Notes: generated from the sequence alone by a model not told the origin. Numbered from the stretch's first letter, positions 16,920 to 25,512 are shown. The stretch is DNA of 64,000 bases from JASHSH01 sp036490215 (GCA_036490215.1 DASXEH010000095.1:186001-250000), one strand, 5' to 3'. Numbers and translations: made by a program.

Positions 16920-18695
16920 ATGAGTGCTGTGCAGAGCGCAGGCCAGAATGAGCTGGGCTTTCGACGGCTCATCGAGCTGGGCATCGCGCTATCGGCCGAG
17001 CGTCACCATCACCGGCTGATGGAAATGATCCTGCTCGGGGCCAAGGAACTGACCAACGCCGACGGCGGCACGCTCTATCAGGTGGAAGAGGGCAAGCGTC
17101 TGCGCTTCGAGATCCTGCGCAACGACACGCTCAACACCGCCATGGGCGGCACCACGGGTAAGCCGATCCCGTTTCCGGCGGTCCAGCTCTACGACGCCGA
17201 GGGCAATCCCAACCACAAGAACATCTCGGCCCATGCGGCCATCACCGGCGAAACCGTAGCGATCGACGACGCTTACGATTCCGTCCATTTCGATTTCGCC
17301 GGCACCAAGAAGTTCGACGAAACCACCGGCTATCGCTCGCGCTCGTTCCTCACCGTGCCGCTCAAGAATCACGATGGCGAGGTGATGGGCGTTCTGCAGC
17401 TGATCAATGCGCGCGATGCGTCCAACAACGTGGTCACCTTCTCGGGCGAGATCGTGCCCCTCATCGAGGCGCTGGCCAGCCAGGCCGCCGTGGCGCTCGA
17501 CAATCAGATGCTGCTGGAACAGCAGCGCGTGCTGTTCACCTCGTTCATCCAATTGATCGCCTCGGCGATCGACGCCAAATCCGCCTATACCGGCGGCCAT
17601 TGCCGGCGTGTGCCCGAACTCACCAATATGATCGCGCGCGCGGCGGTGGGTGCGAAAGACGGCCCCTTCGCCGGGTTCAGCCTGACCGATGACGAATGGT
17701 ACGAGCTGGAAGTGGCCGGCGGCCTGCACGATTGCGGCAAGGTCACCACGCCCGAATATGTGGTCGACAAGGCCACCAAGCTTGAGACCATCTACAACCG
17801 CGTTCACGAAATCCGCACGCGCTTCGAAGTGGTGAAGCGCGATGTGGAAATCGAATACCTCAAGGCGGTGATGGCCGGCGGCAATGAAGAAGAACTGCGC
17901 ACCGCGCGCGATAAGCGTCTCACCCAGCTCGACGTGGATTACGCCTTCGTGGCCGAGTGCAATGTGGGTGGCGAATTCATGGCGCCGGAAAAGGTCGACC
18001 GGCTGAAGAAGATTGCCGAGACCACCTGGATGCGCACGCTTGACGATACGCTGGGCCTGTCGTGGGAAGAGGCATCGCGCAAGCCGAAGGAAAAGCCCAC
18101 GCTGCCCGTGCTGGAAAATCTCCTCGCCGACAAGGCCGAGCATGTGATCAAGCACGACAAACAGCCGCTGCCCGAAAAGAACCAGTGGGGCTTCAACATC
18201 AAGACCCCCGCGCAGAAGTTCAATCTGGGCGAGGTCTACAATCTCGGCATCGGCCGCGGCACGCTGACGAACGAAGACCGCTATCACATCAACGATCACA
18301 TCGTGCAGACGATCATCATGCTCGAGGCGCTGCCCTTCCCGAAGAATCTGAAACGCGTGCCGGAATGGGCGGGCGGCCATCACGAGAAGATGGACGGCAC
18401 CGGCTATCCCAAGGGCCTGACGCGCCAGCAGATGAGCCTGCCCGCGCGCATGATGGCGATTGCCGATATCTTCGAAGCGCTGACCGCGCGCGACCGGCCC
18501 TACAAGAAGGCCAAGAAACTCAGCGAGGCGGTGAAGATCATGTCCTTCATGAAGAAGGACCAGCACGTCGACCCGGAACTGTTCGACCTGTTCCTGACCT
18601 CGGGCGTCTACAAGGAATACGCCGACAAATTCCTGACGCCGGACCAGATCGACGACGTGGACATCAGCCAGTACCTGCCGAAAGCGGCGGAGTGA
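16920..18695 (+). CDS. GAF / HD-GYP domain cyclic-di-GMP phosphodiesterase
   Basis: A 591-residue cytoplasmic protein. Residues about 15-195 form a GAF sensor domain. The HD-GYP domain begins near 205: HD at 270-271 (GGLHDCGKVTTPE) and HHEKMDGTGYP at about 487-497. The family hydrolyses cyclic di-GMP. Between HD and GYP there are about 215 residues, far more than the roughly 60 usual; the extra stretch includes charged helices (about 290-420), so the catalytic domain holds a large insert. The ATG at 16920 is preferred to a TTG at 16914. It is transcribed alone, divergent from pmbA. Confidence 0.88.
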   Translation: MSAVQSAGQNELGFRRLIELGIALSAERHHHRLMEMILLGAKELTNADGGTLYQVEEGKRLRFEILRNDTLNTAMGGTTGKPIPFPAVQLYDAEGNPNHKNISAHAAITGETVAIDDAYDSVHFDFAGTKKFDETTGYRSRSFLTVPLKNHDGEVMGVLQLINARDASNNVVTFSGEIVPLIEALASQAAVALDNQMLLEQQRVLFTSFIQLIASAIDAKSAYTGGHCRRVPELTNMIARAAVGAKDGPFAGFSLTDDEWYELEVAGGLHDCGKVTTPEYVVDKATKLETIYNRVHEIRTRFEVVKRDVEIEYLKAVMAGGNEEELRTARDKRLTQLDVDYAFVAECNVGGEFMAPEKVDRLKKIAETTWMRTLDDTLGLSWEEASRKPKEKPTLPVLENLLADKAEHVIKHDKQPLPEKNQWGFNIKTPAQKFNLGEVYNLGIGRGTLTNEDRYHINDHIVQTIIMLEALPFPKNLKRVPEWAGGHHEKMDGTGYPKGLTRQQMSLPARMMAIADIFEALTARDRPYKKAKKLSEAVKIMSFMKKDQHVDPELFDLFLTSGVYKEYADKFLTPDQIDDVDISQYLPKAAE

Positions 18696-18729
18696 CGCGC
18701 GAGGTCTAGGCGCGTTATTGGGTTGTGCG

Positions 18730-18793
18730 TCATTCCTGCGCAGGCGGGAATCCAGTTTCAAGTGGCGTCATGGCCGGGCTTGACCCGGCATCC
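18730..18793. repeat. Two short palindromes, family C-like
   Basis: GTCATTCCTGCGCAGGCGGGAATCC (18730-18754) and CGTCATGGCCGGGCTTGACCCGG (18766-18788) lie next to each other between the 3' ends of the HD-GYP and restriction-modification genes. The second is a half copy of family C. This is the left boundary of the accessory region. Confidence 0.6.
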
Positions 18794-18829
18794 ATGCACA
18801 ACGGGGCCGCGTAACGAAAGTGATTGGGG

Positions 18830-21800
18830 CTAGGATGCCGTTCTGGAATATGACCTGCCATTATCTGTTGTGTCAGCTTCTCCGAGGCGGTGAAGCGACT
18901 GAACGATTTCCCCGACATCCTTTGTAACGCGTTTCCCGCCCGCGAAGGTGGCAGCAATCTCTGCGATAGACATTGACCGTTTGCTACGGCTTAGAAGATC
19001 AAGGACCTCCCGTGCTCGGTCTTTTCCATTATCCGGGAAGTCCTGCTTCTTGATGACGTCTACATCCACAATGGATTGAACGCGCTCTGCCTTGTGTGTC
19101 AGTGGCGCATATTTCTTCGTTTGATAGTCGGGGCGCAACCAACGAACGAAACCTCGCCGCTCATGTGCTGATCTGTCGGCGTTCAGAGCCACTAGTTTCT
19201 CAAGAACTTCATCGTCAGTTAGATTTGCTGCCCAGCCATAGGCATCTGCGACGGCAATATCTATCTGTTCATGAAGGTCCTTCAGAATCAGAATCAGGCC
19301 ACGATCTTTGACGTCCTGGCTTGTCGTGGACAGCGGCTTTTCGGCCCGCACCTCTTCAAGAACGTTATATAGCTTCGTAAGAGTTAGGTCGGGATGCTTG
19401 TGAAGAACAAGTTTTCTTGTCTCATCCAGTTCTTCCGCAAGCGCCCCGATTTTCTTCGCGAGAACCTTTGACGCCTGAGGGAATGGAAAAGGGTCAAAAC
19501 ATCTAGATTTGGAATAGCGTGGGTCGTTGCCAACACCTTGCCGTCCGCCAGACCGAAGCGCCCAAAGCATATGTATATGTGAAGATAGAACGCCAAGGTG
19601 GAATGCATCATTCGAAGCGATGACCACCAGCATGTTGTCCGGCAGAACAGCGGATGGCAGGAATTGAAATGTGCGATGCTTGGCTGTTTCGATAGTAGCA
19701 ATATATCGACTGAGCCCCTCCAGCGCTGGGCGAAGTTCAGTCCTTGGTTTTCCCATCAACCACCATTTCTCCAAGTAGGACCGTGCGTCTTTGGTTGGTG
19801 ATTTTCTGAATTGCTTCTCTCGCTCCGGTTTCACGGTGTCTCGCAAATGTTGGTATATTTCCGGTAATTGCTTCCGGACCTGTTGTTCATTCAGGCCATA
19901 TAGATCGATCACCATTACTTCTCTTGGATGAGAAGCCAAATCTCGACCATTACGGTATTCACGAATGTGTTTCTGCACATGCGGCGATTGATCAAAGCCC
20001 AGTTTCCGAGCTGTTCCGATATCCACGATAAACCCATCGCCGTGTAACTTTACGCCTGGCGAACAGAGCCCTTCGTTGCTCAATAGGTTCTTCGCTTTGG
20101 TTACGTTGGTACCAATGGTTAGGTCCGCGTGGATTGTGCCGGTCTGCTGAGAGAAGGCAATTTGCGGTTCGTCGGAATCTAGCTTTTCTTCTTTCGTTAC
20201 CTTATAGAGCCGTCCTTCTTGCGTTCCCGGGACAACCACCGTCATGGCTATCCTCACCGCAGCAGCATCCTTTGTGGCTTTCGTCCAAGGGTGATTGGGA
20301 ATTGCCATAACTATAGAGACGGGGGTCTTGCTTTTTAGATAATGCTCTACGACACCGCGTTGGCGCACCTGTGTAATCGATTTGGTCGTGACGAAACCAA
20401 AACTGCGCAGCCGGGATTTCTTTTGAATTAGCAATTCTGCAGCTCGCTGCCACCAATACATCACGTAGTCAGAAGATGGCTTAACCAGCGGATGAACTTT
20501 CCAAAGTGCTTCTGCATACCCTATTTGCGACCGACCCCGAACATCCTTTCCCCCAGTAAATGGTGGATTGCCAACTATGAAGTCAGCCTCAGGCCAGTCT
20601 GGTTGTGACGCATTCGGATAAACGTAAATCTCATTTCCATTTTGAGCGATAGGCTTTCCGGCTCTATCGCGCTTCAGCGCCGGTACCGGATAGCCGCTCC
20701 AGGTCATAAGAGCGTTGAGCTCTTGCACATGATCGCTGCTGCCCAAGACCGGCTCTTCAGGTTTCGTGTTGCGTGTTCTGAGATGCCATTGAAGGTATCC
20801 TATCCAGAGCACGAGCTCAGCGATCTCCACGGCTCTTCGGTTAATTTCCATTCCAAAGAATTGTTCTGGCTGAACCGAAACCTTCTTCATGCGATTGATA
20901 GCCTCGTCGCCACCAACATCCTTCAGCTGCTTGAGCGCTTCTCCTTCTAATTGCTTCATGCGGCGAAGAGCCACGTATAGGAAATTCCCTGTCCCGCATG
21001 CTGGATCAAGCACTCGCACGGTAGAGAGCTTTTTCAAAAATTCGGCGATGTCCGTGATGGCCTGAGAACTGCGACCGAATCGCAGGGCCAGTTCCGCCGA
21101 TGCCTGCACCGCGATCCAATCATTTCGGAGAGGTTCCATGATCGTCGCATCTACTAGTCGTTCGACATAGATGCGGGGGGTGTAATGTGCGCCAAGGCGC
21201 CGCCGTTCTTTCGGATCGAGTGCCTGTTCGAATAGTGTGCCAAAGATTGCCGGATCTAAGTCGCGCCAATCCGCGGCGGCCGCTTTCGCCAGAAGAGCAA
21301 TTTCATCTTTCTCTAATTTTATAGCGTCCGCCTTTTTGAAGAGCTTTCCGTTGAACCGCAGTAATTTTGCGCCAATGGCTGGGGAGTACTCGCCGACGTC
21401 CATATTCCGCCAAAGATCATTCATCTCGAAAGGGAAACTTTCGGGCTTGGCTAAGCAACGATCGAGCAATTTTTTGAAGCTGTCTTTCTCGATGAGTTCG
21501 ACATCTTCTACGAACATCGTGAAGAGACACCGCATTAGAAAAATTGCGACTTGCCCTGCCGGAAGACCGCGTCCTTCTAAAACTTTAGACAGCTCAGCGA
21601 GCTGCTCTGCTATCTCTCGCGTGACCTTTGCAGTTTGCTTGGCCGGGTCTAGGGTTGTTGGCTCATCCCAAATCTTGCGAAGCCTATCCCGAATTTGAAC
21701 GTCAGCGAGCTGAGACAATTCAATTCGAGAATCTATGGCGCTGGGGAATTGGCTGTAATGGCGCCCGTGGCCTGAGAAGTCAGCGTAGACCTCTATAGCG

Positions 21801-22276
21801 CGGCCAACATCAGCAACCAGTATGAAAGGCGGATAGGCGTGATCGGATGGAAGAATCTGAGCATAGGTTTCTGCTTGGCGCCGTGCATTGATCATCAAAT
21901 GATCTAGCGACCCGACCGTATGCTTTGTATCGCGGACCTCACTCGCGAAGAGATCGCCCTGCCCTGCTGGGCCAGCCTTCTTGCCGCCTTTCAGCCTGCT
22001 CTGCTTTGCCTCTAGGATGAAGCAGTCGCGCTTATATAGATCAATTAGACGAACCTCTTTGCCACCTTCGGGCTTCTCCCGTTCGATTCGACGTTCGAAA
22101 ACATAATCATTCAAATCGTGGCTCGCGCCCGCCGGCTCGGGGTGATCTAAGCCAAGAACGTCACAGAGCTCTGTTAGAAATAATGCGTAGTTAGCTCGCT
22201 CCTGTCCGCCCTCACGGCCGGACCAGCGAGTAATGAACTTATCTGCTTTTAACTGTTCATTAAGTTCATTCGACAT
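18830..22276 (-). CDS. Type IIL (MmeI-like) restriction-modification enzyme
   Basis: A single polypeptide of 1148 residues expected both to cut and to methylate DNA. The N-terminal nuclease motif is D79-X9-E89-A-K91 (LIDLYKRDCFILEAKQS), the same spacing as the MmeI-family D-X9-EXK. A helical spacer follows. The gamma-class N6-adenine methyltransferase has motif I DPACGTGNF (424-432) and motif IV NPPF (570-573, GNPPFTGGKDVRG). A target-recognition domain follows to about 900. The protein is about 230 residues longer than MmeI; its last 150 residues look like an added helical and winged-helix tail. Base composition is clearly more AT-rich than its neighbours, which suggests transfer. No separate methylase or specificity gene is present, as expected for the type. 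Confidence 0.85.
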   Translation of the reverse strand: MSNELNEQLKADKFITRWSGREGGQERANYALFLTELCDVLGLDHPEPAGASHDLNDYVFERRIEREKPEGGKEVRLIDLYKRDCFILEAKQSRLKGGKKAGPAGQGDLFASEVRDTKHTVGSLDHLMINARRQAETYAQILPSDHAYPPFILVADVGRAIEVYADFSGHGRHYSQFPSAIDSRIELSQLADVQIRDRLRKIWDEPTTLDPAKQTAKVTREIAEQLAELSKVLEGRGLPAGQVAIFLMRCLFTMFVEDVELIEKDSFKKLLDRCLAKPESFPFEMNDLWRNMDVGEYSPAIGAKLLRFNGKLFKKADAIKLEKDEIALLAKAAAADWRDLDPAIFGTLFEQALDPKERRRLGAHYTPRIYVERLVDATIMEPLRNDWIAVQASAELALRFGRSSQAITDIAEFLKKLSTVRVLDPACGTGNFLYVALRRMKQLEGEALKQLKDVGGDEAINRMKKVSVQPEQFFGMEINRRAVEIAELVLWIGYLQWHLRTRNTKPEEPVLGSSDHVQELNALMTWSGYPVPALKRDRAGKPIAQNGNEIYVYPNASQPDWPEADFIVGNPPFTGGKDVRGRSQIGYAEALWKVHPLVKPSSDYVMYWWQRAAELLIQKKSRLRSFGFVTTKSITQVRQRGVVEHYLKSKTPVSIVMAIPNHPWTKATKDAAAVRIAMTVVVPGTQEGRLYKVTKEEKLDSDEPQIAFSQQTGTIHADLTIGTNVTKAKNLLSNEGLCSPGVKLHGDGFIVDIGTARKLGFDQSPHVQKHIREYRNGRDLASHPREVMVIDLYGLNEQQVRKQLPEIYQHLRDTVKPEREKQFRKSPTKDARSYLEKWWLMGKPRTELRPALEGLSRYIATIETAKHRTFQFLPSAVLPDNMLVVIASNDAFHLGVLSSHIHMLWALRSGGRQGVGNDPRYSKSRCFDPFPFPQASKVLAKKIGALAEELDETRKLVLHKHPDLTLTKLYNVLEEVRAEKPLSTTSQDVKDRGLILILKDLHEQIDIAVADAYGWAANLTDDEVLEKLVALNADRSAHERRGFVRWLRPDYQTKKYAPLTHKAERVQSIVDVDVIKKQDFPDNGKDRAREVLDLLSRSKRSMSIAEIAATFAGGKRVTKDVGEIVQSLHRLGEADTTDNGRSYSRTAS

Positions 22277-22392
22277 CTGGTGATTATTAGTGTCGGAAGA
22301 AAATATTGCGTTAACGCCCTGAGGGGGTGCTTGATGTGCAGTGCAGCGATATTGTCGATACAGAGTACGTAATTGCGCGGGACTTCAGTCGC

Positions 22393-22500
22393 TCACCCCA
22401 ACACCTCCTCCCCCACCCCCAACGCCTTCGCCAGCGCGGCGCGTAGTTCCGGCGGCGCATCCGTCTCGCCCGTTTCGATCCCCGTGATCAGCGACTCGTT
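22393..22500 (-). pseudogene. Remnant of the 3' end of an RHH-XRE regulator gene
   Basis: The reverse strand reads ESLITGIETGETDAPPELRA, then ALAKALGVGEEVLG and a stop. This matches the C-terminal helix-turn-helix of the regulator at 23318-24001 (ETLITQIETGEVEATPELRA...). Only the last 35 codons are present, with many synonymous differences, so it is an old copy or the tail of a lost paralogue. Confidence 0.75.
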
Positions 22501-22517
22501 GGGAATATTGGGGTCAG

Positions 22518-22631
22518 ACCCCGATTTTCAGATTCCAGTTTGCTTCTAACCGAGTGACGGCTGCCGCAGCGTGGACCCCGATTTTCAGATTCCAGTTTGC
22601 TTCTAGCCAAGTGACGGCTGCCGCAGCGTGG
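22518..22631. repeat. Two-copy 57-bp direct repeat containing the higA 3' end
   Basis: Units 22518-22574 and 22575-22631 both begin ACCCCGATTTTCAGATTCCA and differ at only a few positions. The second unit contains the last codons and stop of higA (TLRQPSLG); the first repeats them without the gene. The first unit is preceded by the palindrome GGGGTCAGACCCC (22510-22522). Confidence 0.85.
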
Positions 22632-22914
22632 ACTTCGTCACGCGCTTGACGTGAATGTCGCCTTCGCGTTGCCGGGCCTGCGCCAGATCGTAGTCGAGCT
22701 GCATGCCGAGCCAGATTTCGGGCCGACTGCCGAACGCTTTGGAGAGCCGGATCGCCATTTCCGGCGAAATCCCACCCTTACCGTTGACAAGATTGTTGAG
22801 CGCCTGACGCGTCACGCCGAGCACCTTTGCTCCCGCCGTGACACTGAGGCCAAGCGGCTCAAGGCAATTGATCCGCACCGAGATGCCCGGGTGTGGCGGA
22901 TTTTTCATCGGCAT
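22603..22914 (-). CDS. higA: HigA-family antitoxin
   Basis: A 103-residue XRE-type antitoxin that neutralises the HigB RNase and represses the pair's promoter. The N-terminus PPHPGISVRINCLEPLGLSV is the classic HigA/VapI opening, followed by the helix-turn-helix (GAKVLGVTRQALNNLVNGKGGISPEMAIRLSKAFG) and PEIWLGMQLDYDL. It follows higB in the same direction, 16 bp apart, with AAAGGAG before its ATG. Its last codons lie in a two-copy 57-bp repeat. Confidence 0.92.
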   Translation of the reverse strand: MPMKNPPHPGISVRINCLEPLGLSVTAGAKVLGVTRQALNNLVNGKGGISPEMAIRLSKAFGSRPEIWLGMQLDYDLAQARQREGDIHVKRVTKSTLRQPSLG

Positions 22915-22930
22915 GGCGTCGCTCCTTTCA

Positions 22931-23209
22931 TCAGTGATAATCGATCAAATCCACATCGGCCACATCGCGTTCCTCGAAGCGAAAGACGATCCGCCAGTTG
23001 GCGCGGACGGTAACGCTCCAAAATCCGGCCATGTCCCCTTTCAAGGGGTGAAGCTTTAAGCCGGGCAGCGCCATGTCGTCCGGCATTGCCGCGCGATCGA
23101 GCTGCGCCAAAATGGCTGCGAGTTTCTCGACATGTTCGGCGGCCACGCCCCGGCGGTCGTCAGCCTCGTAAAGCCGCCTGAGCCCGCGGTGCCGGATGCT
23201 TTTTATCAT
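22931..23209 (-). CDS. higB: HigB-family toxin (RelE superfamily)
   Basis: A 92-residue ribosome-dependent mRNA interferase. It starts MIKSIRHRGLRRLYE and has the HigB pattern LPGLKLHPLKGDMAGFWSVTVRANWRIVFRF followed by DVADVDLIDYH. It precedes higA, the usual toxin-first order of this subtype. The promoter just upstream places the transcript start within about 2 nt of the ATG, so the toxin mRNA is nearly leaderless and may be poorly translated relative to higA. Confidence 0.92.
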   Translation of the reverse strand: MIKSIRHRGLRRLYEADDRRGVAAEHVEKLAAILAQLDRAAMPDDMALPGLKLHPLKGDMAGFWSVTVRANWRIVFRFEERDVADVDLIDYH

Positions 23210-23216
23210 TGCAGAG

Positions 23217-23246
23217 TATTGTATAGTGACAATTGTCTATTGTCAA
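23217..23246 (-). promoter_or_regulatory. higBA promoter with palindromic operator
   Basis: On the reverse strand: TTGACA (23246-23241), a 17-bp spacer, then TACAAT (23223-23218). This is a near-consensus sigma-70 promoter. The spacer holds the perfect palindrome GACAATTGTC (23228-23237), a likely binding site for HigA that would block RNA polymerase. The predicted start point is about 23211, two bases before the higB ATG. Confidence 0.75.
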
Positions 23247-23317
23247 AAGGCGATGGACGTGGCGTCGCTAAGCCACAGCGAGAATTGGGTTCAGAGTGCA
23301 AATTCTCTGTCCCGATA

Positions 23318-24001
23318 TCACTCTCCCAACACCTCTTCCTCCACCCCCAACGCCTTCGCCAGCGCCGCCCGTAGTTCCGGCGTCGCCTCCACCTCACCCG
23401 TTTCGATCTGCGTGATCAGCGTCTCGTCGATGTCGAGGCCGAGATCGCCCAGGCGCGCGGCCAGGCGTTGGATGGTGAAGCCGCGGCCGCCGCGGATGGC
23501 GCGCAGCGGGTTCACGCCTTGGCCGATCAGCCGCGCCATGGCGGCGGTCAGGCCCATGCCGGGCGGCGGTGGTGCGTCGCTGCGTGTCGCGCGGTTCGGT
23601 TTGTGCGCGCTGCTGTCCGGCGCCGCGGTCTCCGTCCCCGCTGCGGCTTGCGTCGCGCCGGCGGCCGGTGTCGCATCCGCGTTCTCGATCCCGTCGAGAT
23701 AGGTGAGGATCGCCAGTTTCATGATCCCGTGCCGCGTCAGGCCCGAGCGATGCGCCTCGGCGGCCAGCCGCTCGAACAGGTCTTGCGGCAGCTTGATGCT
23801 GGTGGTGCGGCTGTCGGCGGCGCGCGGCCGGCGCAACAATTCGCGCGGCACCAGCCGATAGGCGAGGCCGTTCACCATCACATGCTCCGGGATCGGCGCG
23901 TTGGGCCGGATGGTGATCATCTTCGGTGCGGCATCAGGCGGCGTGGGGCGGCGGGTCATGGGCGGCGAGTCACGGGCGACCGGCGCTGCATCACCCGCCA
24001 C
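23318..24001 (-). CDS. Ribbon-helix-helix / XRE two-domain DNA-binding protein
   Basis: A 227-residue protein of two DNA-binding parts. Residues about 65-103 form a ribbon-helix-helix (TTSIKLPQDLFERLAAEAHR). An Ala/Pro/Thr linker covers 105-150. Residues 165-222 form a C-terminal XRE-like helix-turn-helix (FTIQRLAARLG...ETLITQIETGEVEATPELRA). The start is uncertain: GTG at 24001, ATG at 23959 or ATG at 23920 are all possible, and none has a clear ribosome-binding site. Five 22-23 bp direct repeats lie directly upstream and are its likely operator. I know no named family with this exact fusion; a regulator of the island or an orphan partition or antitoxin-like protein are both possible. Confidence 0.65.
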   Translation of the reverse strand: MAGDAAPVARDSPPMTRRPTPPDAAPKMITIRPNAPIPEHVMVNGLAYRLVPRELLRRPRAADSRTTSIKLPQDLFERLAAEAHRSGLTRHGIMKLAILTYLDGIENADATPAAGATQAAAGTETAAPDSSAHKPNRATRSDAPPPPGMGLTAAMARLIGQGVNPLRAIRGGRGFTIQRLAARLGDLGLDIDETLITQIETGEVEATPELRAALAKALGVEEEVLGE

Positions 24002-24013
24002 CGATGTCCGGAG

Positions 24014-24127
24014 GGGGTGTTATCGCCACAGCGTGTGGGGTGATGACGCCAGCGCTTGTGGGGTGATGCCGGTGCCGCCACCGGGGTGTTTGCGGTGCTG
24101 CTCTGGGGTGTTAGCGCCGGCATCCGG
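24014..24127. repeat. Five iteron-like direct repeats (22-23 bp period)
   Basis: GGGGTG occurs at 24014, 24037, 24060, 24083 and 24105, i.e. steps of 23, 23, 23 and 22 bp, or about two helical turns. Units 1, 2 and 5 read GGGGTGTTATCGCC, GGGGTGATGACGCC and GGGGTGTTAGCGCC; units 3 and 4 are weaker. The period is not a multiple of three, so this is not coding. The array ends 13 bp before the first possible start of the RHH-XRE gene, placing it at that gene's promoter. Confidence 0.75.
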
Positions 24128-24347
24128 CTTGGCCCCGCAGGGCGGGGAAGGCGAGGTGAAGCAAGGGGTTGGTGGATGGCTTTCGCATGGCGTGGAGTAT
24201 GGCGAAATCGTGCGTAAATCGCAAGTATTGTATTTTAGTAAATTGATATTGTTATGATTTACGATTTTGTTTCACGTGAAACATCGCAATTATATACTTG
24301 ACGTAATAAGCCCCAATTGATAGATTTTCGGTCAAGGAGTTAAGCCC

Positions 24348-25274
24348 ATGACCGATCTGACGAACCCCATCTTTCATGACGAAGACGCAGCCCGCGCCCA
24401 TTTTGAGGGTATCCGCTGGCCGCACGGTCCCACCTGCCCCCATTGCGGCGTTATCGACGAAGCGACGCGCGTGCAGGGCAAGTCACACCGTAAGGGGATG
24501 TATCAGTGCAACGCCTGCCGGGAGCCGTTCACGGTCACGGTAGGCACCGTCATGGAGTCGAGCCACGTTTCGCTGTGCAAGTGGGCTTTGGCCTTCCATC
24601 TGTTCGCCGCGTCCAAGAAGGGCTATTCGGCGCATCAACTGCACCGGACCCTGGGCGTCACCTACAAAACCGCTTGGTTCATGGCGCACCGTATCCGGGA
24701 AGCTATGACCGATACGAAGTCGGGACCGATCGGTGGCGAAGGCAAGACCATTGAGGTTGACGAAACCTTCCTCGGATCAAAGAAGACCTACACCCCGGGC
24801 AAAGGCGTTCATAAGAAGTCCGGGAGCCACGGCGCACGCCATACCGTTCTGACTTTCATTGAGCGCGATGGCCGCGCCAAGTCGGTTCGCCTCGATGCGC
24901 TCAAATCTCATGATATCGAATTGGCGTTCATCGATAACGCGAACGAGAAAAGCACGCTGATGACGGACGAAGCGAACCACTACAAGCTAATCGGGAAGGA
25001 CTTCGCTTCGCATCAGACGGTCAATCACAGCCGCAAGGAATATGCTCGCGGCGCAGCCACGACGAACACGGTTGAAGGCTTCTTTTCGATCTTCAAGCGC
25101 GGCATGAAGGGCGTCTATCAGCATTGCAGCGAACAGCACTTGCATCGCTATCTGGCGGAATTTGATTTCCGTTACAGCAACCGCATTGCCCTGGAAATCG
25201 ATGACTACATGCGGGCCGAACGCGCGATCAAGGGCGCAGAAGGCAAGCGGTTGACCTACCATCAACCTCGTTGA
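24348..25274 (+). CDS. IS1595-family transposase
   Basis: A 308-residue transposase of the ISXO2-like group. The N-terminal zinc ribbon has C30/C33 (CPHC) and C54/C57 (CNAC). The catalytic residues appear to be D138 (TIEVDETFLG), D207 (LMTDEAN) and E243 (NTVEGFFSIFKRGMKGVYQH). The reading frame is intact, so the element may still move. The ATG at 24348 follows AAGGAG at good distance. It lies 62 bp inside the left inverted repeat. Confidence 0.93.
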   Translation: MTDLTNPIFHDEDAARAHFEGIRWPHGPTCPHCGVIDEATRVQGKSHRKGMYQCNACREPFTVTVGTVMESSHVSLCKWALAFHLFAASKKGYSAHQLHRTLGVTYKTAWFMAHRIREAMTDTKSGPIGGEGKTIEVDETFLGSKKTYTPGKGVHKKSGSHGARHTVLTFIERDGRAKSVRLDALKSHDIELAFIDNANEKSTLMTDEANHYKLIGKDFASHQTVNHSRKEYARGAATTNTVEGFFSIFKRGMKGVYQHCSEQHLHRYLAEFDFRYSNRIALEIDDYMRAERAIKGAEGKRLTYHQPR

Positions 25275-25327
25275 GCGCAACCGCCTCAAACGCGAGCTAA
25301 CAGCAGCTAAACTGCGGCTAATCCTCG

Positions 25328-25498
25328 CTATTCTTGAGAAGTCTTTTTGACTCGACTCTTTCCCGCGCTCTGAGCACGCTCACCTTTACCGACATAATCA
25401 CTGTTCGGCTTGGGGGGCGAGTTTAGCGCGCGGCGGATCGCGTCATCGCGTAGCTGTGCGGTTTCCGTCTCGCTTCGCTTGTCATCAGTGCTGTCCAT
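25328..25498 (-). CDS. Small hydrophilic protein, unknown (transposon cargo)
   Basis: A 56-residue protein starting MDSTDDKRSETETAQLRDDA, with a central segment IRRALNSPPKPNSDYVGKGE and a Lys/Arg-rich tail. Short proteins with an R-AL-xx-PPKP segment are common in alphaproteobacteria, often close to mobile DNA, but I know no function. Its start lies 14 bp from that of the divergent HEPN-like gene. There is no clear ribosome-binding site, which lowers confidence. An alternative start at 25525 would add nine residues and overlap the neighbour. Confidence 0.45.
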   Translation of the reverse strand: MDSTDDKRSETETAQLRDDAIRRALNSPPKPNSDYVGKGERAQSAGKSRVKKTSQE

Positions 25499-25512
25499 AT
25501 GAGGAGGATAGC

